A stretch of DNA of 64,000 nucleotides from the NCBI GenBank assembly GCA_033977485.1, contig CM066983.1:65954010-66018009 (forward strand). Reading direction: 5' to 3'. The position numbers and the translations under genes were made by a program. This DNA is from Hydrangea macrophylla. Lineage: Eukaryota; Streptophyta; Magnoliopsida; Cornales; Hydrangeaceae. Shown here piece after piece: positions 12,001-22,774 of the stretch. The notes beneath the pieces were generated by a model. That model saw only the letters and a list, made by a program, of their open reading frames with translations. It had not been told where the DNA came from and searched no databases. Every line of letters starts with the position of its first letter. Position 1 is the first letter of the stretch.

Positions 12001-12656
12001 TTTGAGTTTTTCGTTGGCCAGGGTCTGTTTGTAACACCTTCAGCCCACCTGCAAGCAGAAAACTAAATAAAGAAAAATAAAACGTGCGCTTCATGCAGCA
12101 CGTGCAACAAAGACTAAGTCATAATCGCATACATTCATTCATTTCATTCCCTTTTATTTCACAATAAGGAAAAGAGGTCAAAGCATTCAAAATTTAAATA
12201 AAGATGGGACCAAGCTATGGTCCCACATACGGCAGGCAAGAGAAAATTCAGCATAATAAAAGGACCAAGCTATGGTCACGCATACGGTGAATGAGCATAA
12301 TGAAAAGCAGAAAATATAAAAGACATCCAAGTGCCTATCCTACCGGCTATCCTAAAGCCGCCATCAAAATAAAGTGTATGTGTATATACAAACATCTAAA
12401 TAAAGTACATATCATCTCAGAACACTCAAAAATAATAATAAGAAAAAGCGGGATCAGCCTCGACCCCGGCCTCAAGCCTGACGGGTCACACGCCTGCGGG
12501 GCTCCTCCTCTGACTCTGTCCCGCTGCCTCCGCCGCTACCGCTGCCCTGCCTCTACCTCCGCTGCTGCCTCGACCACTACCACCGCCTTGCCCCACGCCT
12601 CATCCAGCACCGCCATCTCTAAGAGTGTCGCTAAGGGGAATGCCGAACTGTTGGAG
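12001..12656. other. Spacer between the antisense PMD gene and the DUF7745 promoter
   Basis: It contains the continuation of the PMD reading frame after its TAG, with Gly/Ser/Arg-rich coding potential down to about 12470, and then AT-rich sequence with a repeated phrase (ACCAAGCTATGGTC at about 12210 and 12265). No other gene was recognised. It probably holds the PMD 3' UTR and terminator. Confidence 0.5.
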
Positions 12657-15017
12657 CTACTGCTGAAGCTGCCCCACCTGCTGGGACAGGACTCTAATCT
12701 CCTCCGCCTGAAATAAGAGAGGATGAATCCAAAAAGTGTTGAGAGGACAAATGAAATACTGAGAATAAAAGGATTAAAATCATACATGGGCCCTCAACTG
12801 AGCCGCGGCAGTCGCCCGAGCTCCCTCAGCCTAAAAACAAGAACCAAGAATAAAGATTAGTAAAAGGAGAGCCAATCAAAGTCAAAGTTAAAGGCGTGGA
12901 TAAGCTTCTTACCATCCACTCTTGCCCGAGAACCCACTGCCGCATGCTGTGGGCATACGTCAAGCCCTCCTCCGCATAAGCACGCGGGACGACATCATAA
13001 TGGAGAGGAATAGTAGGGGCACCCTGTGAGAGTCGGGGGATCGTCGTCGAGAAGGGCTCACCGAACGAGACAGTCGACATGGTCCAATCCCACTCAGGTA
13101 AGGCAGGAGGACGAGCCGCAGCGGGAATAGGCTACAAACAAAAAATAATAAAACGTAAATAAAGGATGAAAGAAAACTCGTAAAAGAATGAAGGAATCAT
13201 TTACTCACCCGAGTCACTTCCACCAGAGGGAAGTTCGGCATCAGCTTAGCGGCACAGAACGTTGGGTATCCGGTAGGGGGGTCCACAAAGTCATGGATAC
13301 CCAAGCCCATCTAAACAGCCGTGAGCTCGCTAACCTGGAGTGTGTCTGTGGCTCTCATAGAGTCAGGAGGAGGGTATGGCAAAAAGAATCCGGGGGCTGC
13401 CAGTGACTGCCTAGTCACCCTCTCTCCCAAGTACCACGCCTGGCCCTCTGGCCCATCAAGAAGTCGTCTCGTCGGGTAAGATCCAGCCGACTCTAAGATC
13501 TCCGCGCGAGCATCAGGAAGCACCCTAAGCCATGGCTGCCAGTGAACGTGCTTCTCCCTCAGGTTCGTCAGGAAGTTCCTGAACGAAACAAAATCATGGG
13601 CCCCAGTCTCAGGGGACATCATGCGGAGATACTCGTGGTACCAAATCTGTAATATACAAAAAAAAGGGGGGTTAGTCTCGTAATTTAAATAAGTTTCTAA
13701 AAATGTAATAAGTAGTGGAATATAGAAAAGGGTATACCTCCCACGCTCTCCAATAGCCACTTGTGAAGGCCGACCTGTCCCGGGAAATGTCGCCCATATG
13801 CCTGTACAAGATGGCTAACTCTGCGCCAGCCCAGTCGTACTCATCAACCCGGTCCAGGTGCTCCAAGGACGCTACCAGAGAAACAAGGACCCGATCACCC
13901 TTGGTACTCAACAGAGAGCACCCCAGCATGTACATAAGAAAGCCTCGAGTCATCTGCTCGTCGGTAAAACCCTGCTGACCCCTAAATGTATCCATGAACC
14001 ATCGGGCTGTGACCAAAGACTCCTTCGGGACCACTCCCAACAATGGCTCCACCTGGTCCCACTCCGTATCCACTAGATACCGCAAACGCTCTCCACCAAA
14101 GGCAATCCCCGTAATCATGCTAAAATCTAGGGGGGTCATCGTCATCTCCCCAAAGTCGAAATGGAACATGTTGGTGGTATCCCACCAACGCTCCGCTAGG
14201 GCATGAATCTGTCGGAGATCGTTCGAGCTCTTCGTCAAGAGCTTGACGAAGTCCCCGAAGCCAGTAGCAGTAACTACACTCTTCACCGTCGGGTTTAGCT
14301 CCCCGAACCACTCGAAACAGTGGGGCAAACTCCCGTGCCCTTTCAGCACATCGGGCGAAAGCTGCAAAAGTCAAAACAAATAATAATAATTAGAAAATTT
14401 TTCAGCAAAAGGAATAAAATGGAGAGAAGGGAACAGAACAAGTATGAATAAAGGACAAACAACCCAAAATAAAAAAAATATATTTAAAAAATAATGGCGT
14501 TTATACTCGTAAGAAGATGAATGAACTATTTGTTTCATGAACATGTATTACCCTCATGAGGATAAAAGAAGAAATGAAATAAACGAATAAAAGAAGGGCG
14601 ACTACAACACTCGTAAGCATAAAAGTTGCATTGGTGAAAGGTGTACAAAGTTATGATTGAAATACATTACATTCATGAGTACTAATGGAAAATAAAAAGA
14701 TAATAATAATAATAAATAAAACAAATGAACGACGAACTAAGCATGGGAATAAACGTGGTTCAGAAGGGCGACAGTCGTATTGCACGAAAAGTATGGGAAG
14801 TTTTGTCAGGCACCGTATTCATAAGAGGTAATGTAATGTCAATATGTTCATAATAGGATAATCTAAAAAGAGAAGTAACGAGTGAAAGCGCGTATACCTC
14901 TCGCTGAAGCGCTCGTGCCGACAATTGCTGGCCCGGGTCCCAGAGTAGGAGTGTGGCGTTTGGATGATGAGTGGCCGTGTACTTGGCCTTCTTCTTTCTC
15001 CCCAAACTGTTTGCCAT
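12657..15017 (-). CDS. Antisense plant mobile domain (PMD) gene with six exons inside element 1 (one in-frame stop)
   Basis: Exons read on the minus strand: 15017-14898, 14361-13738, 13646-13209, 13131-12913, 12830-12786, 12707-12657. All five introns are GT-AG and all are in phase 0, giving about 498 codons. Exon 2 holds the PMD core: RWWDTTNMFHFDFGEMTMT, LDFSMITGIAFGGERL, TRGFLMYMLGCSLL and YDWAGAELAILYRHM. Exon 3 holds WYHEYLRMMSP and WYLGERVTRQS. A TAG at 13313-13311 in exon 3 interrupts an otherwise open frame. The terminal TAG at 12659-12657 might also be a mutated Gln codon, since Gln-rich coding continues. PMD (Pfam family often labelled aminotransferase-like) occurs in MAIN/MAIL1 silencing factors and in transposons. 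Its function here is inferred only. Antisense orientation explains how introns survive retrotransposition: they are not introns in the sense RNA. Confidence 0.8.
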
Positions 15018-15021
15018 AGTC

Positions 15022-15121
15022 TGTCAAAGAGAAAGAGAGATCCGCGTGTTAAATTCATGAAAAATCTGGAAAAAACAACGAAACGAAAGCGATTAACTGA
15101 GTTTTGATCGAGTAGAACTAA
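15022..15121 (-). other. Probable 5' UTR intron of the antisense PMD gene
   Basis: On the minus strand a donor-like CAG|GTTAGT lies near 15121, and an acceptor TTTGACAG lies at about 15022, a few bases before the ATG at 15017. Removing it would join a pyrimidine/purine-rich leader to the start codon. Inferred from splice consensus only. Confidence 0.45.
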
Positions 15122-15260
15122 CCTGAAAGCCCCGGCAGATCAATCCAAGCAAGAAAAGAGAAAAGGAAAATTTTCTCCAGAGAGATTTCGGGTTAAAGGG
15201 ATTGGAGAGAATGAAACGAAATGTAATGAAACCGACGGTTTAAGCCACTGTAGCTCAAAC

Positions 15261-15366
15261 GCGGCACTCGATATTCGTGCCCAGCACTCAGTGGACTGCC
15301 GCGTGGCACTTACTGACTGCCGCAATGGCACTCCGTGAGTGCCGCACGGCAGTCACGGACTGCCGC
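15261..15366. repeat. Palindrome array 2, upstream of the PMD gene
   Basis: Five units spaced 21-22 bp. GGCACTCCGTGAGTGCC and GGCAGTCACGGACTGCC are perfect 17-bp palindromes with 3-bp spacers. A TATA-like TTAAACC (minus strand) follows about 20 bp downstream near 15235. It is placed relative to the PMD gene as array 1 is to the DUF7745 gene. Confidence 0.8.
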
Positions 15367-15519
15367 AAAAAACCGCGTGTGTCGCGGTTAAGTCGGTTCA
15401 AAGATTCTTTATTTCCCCCCAAGAATTTAAATCAGGTCCTGAAAATTGAACTTGAGTCCCCCAAAATTTGCCCTCACTGCACTTTTGGCCCCCAGGGTCA
15501 TTTTTAGGCTTAAATTGGC

Positions 15520-15775
15520 TACAAATTTCAAATTTTTAGAATAATTTGAGCCCACGGTCTCCAAATTTTGAAAATTAAGATAGATGCGAGCCTGTGGGCC
15601 CTAAATTTCAGAAGTTGAAACAAATTTGTGCCTGTGGGCCCCGATTTTTGAAAATTAGGGTAAAATTGGACTTGTGGACTTTAGATTTTGAAAATAGAGA
15701 TAAAGTTAAGCTCGCAGGCTCTAAATTTCGAAAGAACTGGAATAGATTTGAGCCTGTGGGCTCCGAAGTTTTGAT
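15520..15775 (+). repeat. Degenerate tandem repeat of about 60 bp
   Basis: Four to five copies of a phrase built around GAGCCTGTGGGC plus an AT-rich tail (for example near 15589, 15630, 15715, 15752). The copies are strongly diverged. Positioned between the PMD promoter and the main repeat array. Confidence 0.6.
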
Positions 15776-15785
15776 TATCCCGTTC

Positions 15786-16860
15786 TGAGAATATAACAAA
15801 TTTATATCCTCAATCCTCGTAACAAATTTACGTCGATCCTTTATTTTGAGAGTGTAACGGATTTACATTCTCGTTTCTCGCAACAGATTTGCGTTAACCC
15901 TCATTTTGGGAATATAACAAATTTATATTCTCGATCCACGTAACAGATTTGCGTCGATCCTTTGTTTTGAGAGTGTAACGGGTTTACATTCTCGGTTCTC
16001 GTAACAGATTTACGTTAACCCTCATTTTGGAAATATAACAGATTTATATTCTCAATACACGTAATAGATTTGCGTCCATCATTTGTTTTGAGAGTGTAAC
16101 AAATTTACATTCTCGGTTCTCGTAACAGATTTGTGTTAACCCTCGTTTTGGGAATATAATAGATTTATATTCTCGATCCACGTAACAGATTTGCGTCGAT
16201 CCTTTGTTTTGAGAATGTAACAGATTTACATTCTCAGTTCTCACAACAGATTTGCATTAACCCTCATTTTGAGAATATAACAAATTTATATTCTCGATCC
16301 TCGTAACAAATTTACGTCGATCCTTTATTTTGAGAGTGTAACAGATTTACATTCTCGGTTCTCACAACAGATTTGCGTTAACCCTCCTTTTGGGAATATA
16401 ACATATTTATGTTCTCGATCCACATAACAGATTTGCGTCGATCCTTTGTTTTGAGAATGTAACGGATTAACATTCTCGGTTCTCGTAATAGATTTGTGTA
16501 AACCCTCATTTTGGGATATAACAGATTTATATTCTCGATCCACATAACAGATTTGCGTCAATCCTTTGTCTTGAGAGTGTAACCGATTTACATTTTTGGT
16601 TCTCGCAACAGATTTGCGTTAACCCCCGTTTAGGAATATAACAGATTTATATTCTCGATCCACGCAACAGATTTGCGTCGATCCTTGCTTTGAGAGTGTA
16701 ACGGATTTACATTCTCGATTCTCGCAACAGATTTGTGTTAACCCTCGTTCGAGAATATAACAGATTTATATTCTCAATCCACGTAACAGATTTGCGTCGA
16801 TCCTTGCTTTGAGAGTGTAACAGATTTACATTCTCGGTTCTTGCAACAGACTTACGTCGG
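15786..16860 (+). repeat. Main 3' tandem repeat array of element 1, about 118-bp unit
   Basis: About nine units, each made of two related halves: one with ATATAACAGATTTATATTCTC, the other with GAGTGTAACGGATTTACATTCTC, separated by TCGTAACAGATTTGCGT-like links. Frames open across it on the minus strand only reflect the repeat. Hypervariable tandem repeats before the PPT are known in Ogre/Tat elements and can seed satellite DNA. Confidence 0.85.
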
Positions 16861-17324
16861 CCCTCGAAATCAAATCAAAGGCATCTTAATGACCCCCGTA
16901 ACAGATTTTCACATCAGTCAAGAATTAGATGATCTTCCCTGACTAACACGTCACGTAATGTGCGTCGTACGTAGGGAAGACATGATAAGCATGGCGCCTG
17001 TAAGACCAGGTCAATTCAAAAAATACCATTGTATAGCACTTGCATCACGACAGGATAGGTGCATTCATCCGTATGGTTACTTGTGCTTGTGTGTGTTTGG
17101 CCCTTGCCCGAACTATGTCTTGGTCTGATTCCTGAATGGATACGTAGGCAGCTCACCATTGAGCACGACCAGTTTGAACCATTGTCGCGCGCATGTTCTC
17201 TTTTTGCAACGCATTTTGTTTTTACCTAAATTCGATCGTTTGGTCAAAAGCTTGTCTTCACATAGGCTTCGACATTCGCTTGTGAAATATGTTGCTCCAC
17301 AAGCTCTGTCGAAGAGGGGCAAAC
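16861..17324 (+). other. Conserved 3' region and polypurine tract of element 1
   Basis: Non-coding. It includes GGATACGTAGGCA near 17138, shared with the region after pol, and ends with the polypurine tract GAAGAGGGGCAAAC at 17311-17324, which primes plus-strand synthesis. The equivalent tract before LTR C is at 22499-22512 with one change. Confidence 0.75.
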
Positions 17325-17588
17325 TATAGACACCCCGATTTTGACCGATCGTCGAATTTAGGAGAGCGTCACCTCCACGTCCAATGATGATAAGGACCGA
17401 AAGATTTGAAGTATTCCAAGCTCTTCAGAAAGTTCTCCAAACGCGGTAAAATTTTCACAGAATGAAATACCAATTATTTTGGAGAATTCAGGTATAAAAC
17501 ATCACTTTTGGAAAAAATCTTCGAAACTAAGTTTCTTTAAGAAAAAGGAGGAAAGAAAAGACCTAAAAGGGGAAGTTCAACAAAAACC

Positions 17589-17710
17589 GGCACACGGCAG
17601 AATTTTGCCGCACTCAGTGAGTGCCGAAAGGCATTCGGTGAGTGCCACACGGCAGTCACAGAATGCTGGCCCGGCATTTACTAAGTGCCGCCGACAATTT
17701 CTGACTGCCG
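17589..17710. repeat. Palindrome array 3 (LTR B, first block)
   Basis: Units at 20-22-bp period, for example GCACTCAGTGAGTGC (perfect) and GGCATTCGGTGAGTGCC. Same half-sites as arrays 1 and 2. Lies in U3 about 320 bp before the TATA position. Confidence 0.78.
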
Positions 17711-17815
17711 TTTACTTTAACAGTCCGTATTTTGTGGTACAATACGTATATGTATGCGGTTAAAAACAAAAAACTGATAAAGTAAGACTGACAAAAATGC
17801 GGCAATCAATAATTT

Positions 17816-17940
17816 GGCGCGGCACTTACTGAGAGCCACGCGGCAGTCATGGAATGTTGTCGCGGCTTTCACGGAGTGCCGCAGTTGCATCCACTGACTG
17901 CCGCAGAGGACTTTTGACTGCCGCCCTGTGCAGCAGTCAG
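17816..17940. repeat. Palindrome array 4 (LTR B, second block)
   Basis: A more diverged block of the same half-sites (GGCACTTACTGAGAGCC, GGCAGTC, GACTGCCGC), ending about 90 bp upstream of the TATA position near 18033. Confidence 0.7.
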
Positions 17941-20335
17941 TCTATTTTCAGGAAGTACGTATTGTACCACCAAATGAGACATTTACACCTGTCTTTTACT
18001 CTGAATTCACTGAGAATACTTCGTAATTTTGTCTATGAAAGAGGGAGGATCTTCCTTGGGACATAATACAACAAGAAGGAGAGGAGAATATACAAAAAAA
18101 AAAAGACAAGAAATAGCTACCACTACACTAACACATATTTGAGAGAGAAAAGGGAGAGTTCAAAAAATTAGAGAGAAGAGCTTAGAAGATCTTCAAAGGA
18201 GAAAAGCTTTGAGGATAGTTTGGAGGTGACCCTCTAATCTTAGTTGTGTTTTCTTCCTTTTGAGCCTCTAATCTTCAAGTCATTTGGTTTTCTTTGATTA
18301 AGATCTAGAGTTTGTTAAGTAAACTTAGAAGTCCTTGTTTCTAATCCTTTGATCCTTCTTCTATTTTTCTTATGTTTTCCTTTCGAGATTCTTGGTGATC
18401 TTCAAAATCTCTCTTGAAAGCTCTTGAGTTTGATGTTTTGAATCTCATGTAAGCTTATACTTCACATGGGAGTCAAAATTTGATCGTCACTTCATTTTAT
18501 AATCAAATAGATGGATCCAAGTCCATACTTATGACTTGGGTCCTCTAGCTTGATGTTTCATGGAATCCTTTCGATATTCCTTTGAGATTCATGAGTATTA
18601 GTCATATCTTCATCTCCAATGACCATCAAGTGATAGGAGAAAGTAATTTTGAGTCTAAGCCCATCTCCATGGTTTAGATTCACTATCTTGAGATTTCATG
18701 AAGTCTATTCATACTTCATTTGAAATATAAAAATATAAAGGTCTTTAGTCTCCAATTGCCATCAAATGGTAGGAGAAAATGGTTTAGTCCAAAGTCCAAC
18801 TTCATGGTTTAATAATTGGAGTTAACAAATGAAAGTTGAACTTGACAATGAAATGGTGGGTTCATAAACCGGTTTCGATCAAGGATTTTTAGTTCGAAAT
18901 CTAACCGTTGGAATCAAGTGAAACCAACGGGAAAGTGTCAATAACTCAAAGTTCTACCACTGTAATTTTTGTTTTAAGGAGATTTCATGTCCAATGTGGT
19001 TTGGTTATGAGTTTTGTAAAGTCACTACAATCTGTCCAGAGTTTCAGCACAGTAACATTCTTTTAAAATAAGTAAATCAGAGCTTTAATAAAGTGTTAGT
19101 GACCCAAAATATTTTTTTCTAAGCATATTAATGTGTTAGAAAGTAACCCTAAAAAGAACAAAGCATTTCGGATCTTTTTGCTATTTTTAGAAAATCGTAC
19201 AAGAACTCTGGACAGAAGGTTGTAAAATACTGAGTGATGTCTGGTTTTTGTCCAATTCCTGGAGATCCAACCGTTGGAACTTTGATTTCTTTTTTGGGTT
19301 AAAAACTAGACACACAGAGGCATCTTGTGTCTAAAATTCAACAAGATCAAACCACGGGAACCATGCTTTTTTATTTTTTAAAGTTATGATCTGCTCTCAG
19401 TAATTTTCAGAATTCTGCAATAGTTTTAACCAATCCTATGAATAATGGCTTAGATGGTACTTTCATAAGTTAAGGGTCAAACCATGTTTCAATAATGGTT
19501 AATTAAGCTTGAATTCAAAGTTTAAGTGATCTAAATGATTGGGTATTCCGTAATTCATTCTTGTTCATGAACATATTCATCCGTATGGCTCGGCACTTGT
19601 AATTATGATTTATTTGCTTTAGATTTAATTACATTTGATAGACTTAAGCTAGAAATCTAGGATTGCTATTCCTAACTTCATATCTTGTATATCATATGGA
19701 CTAACCTTTTGTTTTGTAGCGCTATAAAGGTATGATTTCTAGGACTGCTTTTTATTTTATTTTAATTTTTTGATTTTATTGATTTTTCAACCTCATGCGC
19801 GACACATTAGAATTAGGTTCTTGCCTTATGTGTATATGTGATTAGAGACTCTTTTTTTTTAGGATTTTCTTTTGTTTGTATGCATTGCACGTTTAATATT
19901 GCTGCTGGATCCCGGGTAAGTTCTCTTGTTCCCTATTGCATATCATATTGTTTGCTATTTGAAATATGTGATTTTTGAATGATATTTTATCACTTGCAAT
20001 TTTACACCCTTTAGACATGCTTTTGTAATGTATATTTATACGAATGTATTAATTGAGGGCACGTTTAAATTAATAATTCGATTAAAAGGATGTTAAGTAG
20101 AGGCCTATCACGAGATAGGATGAGAAGGGGTGTTTTAGTCCGATGGGCTCCTTCCCTCCTCATTCCATAATCCTCGAACCTAGTTAATCTTTGGTTTCGC
20201 AAAAGATCAGTTTCCTTTTGAAATGGTTTCTTAATTTTCCTTTCAAAAATTAAGTGGCGACTCATTTGTTTTGAATTCAAATTTTAAAAGAATTTTAAAA
20301 GAAAAGCTGTGGGTAAGAAAATTGCGATATCCACA

Positions 20336-21425
20336 CTTCCCGAGTCGATAAGAATGATCACTACCATCTTTTTAATACGTCCTTTTACCTTCATAGTCCA
20401 GTAGGAGGAAAATCCGGAGATAGCATGTATTGAGATGACGGGTTCATCATCAGGTGCTGTGGGTTTAGATTCTTCAACCTGTTGTGATTCTTCGTGTATA
20501 TCCACTTCCTCCTCGGCTTCCAGCACAAATAGTTGCCGTTTTTTACAAACATGCCCAGGTATATACCGTTCATCACAACAATGGTAAAGATTCTTCTTCC
20601 TATATTTCTCCATCTCTGCATCGTTAATCCGTTTGATGGGTGATAGCCCCTTCTTCTCTCTAGATGTTGTGGAATTCGGCAAGCTTGAAGCGGTTTTGGA
20701 TGTGGGTCTTCCTCAGGTTTTACCAATACCTTCCACATGATCCCTTTGCAAGCATGCCAAACTGACCGTTTGAATCATTGTTGTAGCCAAAGCATTTGAA
20801 CAAAAGGACAGATTTCTTCCTTTAGTCCACTAATGAAACAACTGACAAAAAATTCTTTTGACAATCCTTTGGTACTAGTTTCCAACTCCTTAGACTGCTC
20901 GTGATACACCTTGACTCAGTTGATTTGTTTGAGTTTGGTTAAAGCACCAACATCATCTTCGTAAATATTAGGGCTGAAACGAAGACAAACATCGTGTGAA
21001 ACTCTAACTAAGTAGGCACTCCCTGTGTACTCAAATACCCTTGGAACCAATCCAAAGCTCTATCCTCTAGATATATTGATGCAATGTGAACCTTGAGAGT
21101 TTCTTTTGCGTTGTTGAACTCAAAAAATCTCTCACACTAGTATATCCAGCCCTTTAGTATATATTGTAGCGGGTTTGAACCGCCGTTGACCCCATCACAG
21201 AAGAAGGTGGTAAGGCCCCGCAGAAACTGCTGGAGGTGTAGAAGCAACAGTAGTTTTTTGGACTACTGTTGTCATTAGCTGCCTAAGTTCATCCATGATT
21301 CCTTCATTCCTTTCAGAACTCTTTTGGAGTTTCTTCACTACTTCTTCCAATCTGTCTATGCAAGATGAATCCATTCTTTGAGTCTCGGGGGCCATTTGGC
21401 AAGCATCATAGCCAAGTATCGACCA
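20336..21425 (-). pseudogene. gag-protease start of an older Ty3/gypsy element, copy 1
   Basis: Minus strand. Gag starts at ATG 21395 (MAPETQRMDSSCIDRLEEVV), then about 700 bp of broken gag, then NLYHCCDERYIPGHVCKK (the modified zinc knuckle of plant gypsy elements), an acidic linker and ISIHAISG..KVKGRIKK. It stops in the protease at IILIDSGS, exactly where LTR B begins. The rest of its pol should lie left of the window. It is broken by stops and frameshifts, and the copy at 25402-26479 shows the same structure. Confidence 0.82.
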
Positions 21426-21437
21426 GCTCTGATACCA
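21426..21437 (-). other. Primer binding site of the older gypsy element, copy 1
   Basis: On the minus strand TGGTATCAGAGC, complementary to the 3' end of initiator tRNA-Met, lies 31 bp before the gag ATG. It confirms the minus orientation and places the LTR end at about 21440. Confidence 0.85.
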
Positions 21438-21439
21438 AA

Positions 21440-21684
21440 TGATAGAAGTTGAATGTATTTGGATTAATAAGACCTACTTGAGGGGGGCTGTCCTTCTCTC
21501 ACATGAAGAGGGATAACAGAATTACAAAAGTAGCATACCTATTGCTGTGGTATAACCACACTTATATATTCTAAGCTAACTACAATCAAGCCAAGGGCTA
21601 ATTCAATTATTCCTATAGTTATGCTCAAATGGTTAGTTTATGGTTACACATTTCGCTCTAATGGTTCTAGTCTAGTTTGCTTGC
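21440..21684 (-). repeat. Partial 5' LTR of the older gypsy element, copy 1
   Basis: It begins (plus strand) TGATAGAAG, which is the CA end of the LTR on the minus strand. It is truncated by the duplication join at 21684. The fuller version is at 26524 onward. Confidence 0.55.
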
Positions 21685-22774
21685 GTAAACCCTCATTTTG
21701 GGAATATAACAGATTTATATTCTCGATCCACGTAACAGATTTGCGTCGATCCTTTGTCTTGAGAGTGTAACGGATTTACATTTTTGGTTCTCGCAACAGA
21801 TTTGCGTTAACCCTCATTTAGGAATATAACAGATTTGTATTCTCGATCCACGCAACAGATTTGCGTCGGTCCTTGCTTTGAGAGTGTAACGGATTTACAT
21901 TCTCGGTTCTCGCAACAGATTTGCATTAACCCTCATTCGGGAATATAACATATTTATATTCTCGATCCACGTAACAGATTTGCGTCGATCCTTGCTTTGA
22001 GAGTGTAACAAATTTATATTCTCGGTTTTCGCAACAGATTTGCGTCGGCCCTCGAAATAAAATCAAAGGCATCTTCATGACCCCCGTAACAGATTTTCAC
22101 ATCAGTCAAGAATTAGATGATCTTCCCTGACTAACACGTCACATAATGTGCATCGTACGTAGGGAAGACATGATAAGCATGGCGCCTGTATGACCAGATC
22201 AATTCAGAAAATACCATTGTATAGCACTTGCATCACGACAGGATAGGTGCATTCATCTATATGGTTACTTGTGCTTGTGTGTGTTTGGCCCTTGCTCAAA
22301 CTACGTCTTGGTCTGATTCCTGAATGGATACGTAGGCAGCTCACCATTGAGCACGACCAGTTTGAACCATTACCGCGTGCATGTTCTCTTTTTGCAACAC
22401 ATTTTGTTTTTACCTAAATCCGACTGTTTGGTCAAAGGCTTGTCTTCACACAAGCTTCGACATTCGCTTGTGAAATACGTTGCTCCACAAGCTCTGTCGA
22501 AGAGGGACAAACTGTAGACCCCCCGATTTTGACCGACCGTCGAATTTAGGATAGCGTCACCTCTACGTCCGATGATGATAAGGACCGAAAGATTCGAAGT
22601 ATTCCAAGCTCTTCAGAAAGTTCTCCAAATGCGGTAAAATTTTCACAGAATGAAATACCAGGTATTTTGGAGAATTCAGGTATAAAACATTACTTTTGGA
22701 AAAAATCTTCGAAACGAAGTTTCTTTAAGAAAAAGGAGGAAAGAAAAGACCTAAAAGGGGAAGTTCAACAAATA

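Larger units (their letters stand above)
1..20335 (+). mobile_element. Large Ty3/gypsy retrotransposon, Tat/Ogre clade, with antisense genes (5' end outside window)
   Basis: Seen: LTR end, PBS, gag, protease, RT-RNase H, a second RNase H, integrase, long 3' region, PPT and 3' LTR, in that order. The second, archaeal-type RNase H between RT-RNase H and integrase is the hallmark of the Tat clade (Tat, Ogre, Grande, Retand), as is the LTR start TGTAGACACC. Position 1 corresponds to 18175 in the 3' LTR, so about 850 bp of 5' LTR lies left of the window and the full element is about 21 kb. Two genes run antisense between pol and the 3' LTR. Pol carries several stops and frameshifts, so this copy cannot make its own proteins, although most catalytic motifs are readable. 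The right LTR ends at 20335, inside the protease codons of an older minus-strand gypsy element. Confidence 0.9.
17325..20335 (+). repeat. 3' LTR of element 1 (LTR B)
   Basis: 3011 bp from TATAGACACCCC (canonical TG start mutated to TA; LTR C keeps TGTAGAC) to GATATCCACA. U3 contains two palindrome arrays at 17589-17710 and 17816-17940. The TATA position reads CTATGAAAG at about 18033, where LTR C reads CTATAAAAG, so the promoter of this copy is damaged. The sequence after the LTR starts CTTCC, the likely target duplication, but the left flank is outside the window. Confidence 0.92.
16499..21684 (+). repeat. Tandem segmental duplication, copy 1
   Basis: It spans the last units of the 3' repeat array, PPT, LTR B and 1.35 kb of flanking gypsy sequence. 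Copy 2 is 21685-26764. Diagnostic shared variants include TTTGTCTTGAGAG and CATTTTTGGTTCTC, found only at the start of both copies. The join at 21684/21685 switches from TTTGCTTG of the flank directly to the repeat array. Confidence 0.85.

Noticed and set aside
12291..12716. 141-codon plus-strand frame
   Set aside because: Shadow of the GC-rich 3' end of the antisense PMD gene.
16044..16561. Minus-strand open frames with repeated peptide (TQICYVDREYKS and similar)
   Set aside because: They only read the 118-bp tandem repeat and have no start context or known domain.
15786..16860. Regular repeats and spacers resembling a CRISPR array
   Set aside because: Units are diverged tandem repeats without unique spacers, inside a plant retrotransposon.
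17479..18066. Plus-strand frames in the LTR across the GGCACTC/GAGTGCC blocks
   Set aside because: The palindromic repeats give short open frames on both strands; position before a TATA box and lack of any domain argue for regulatory DNA.
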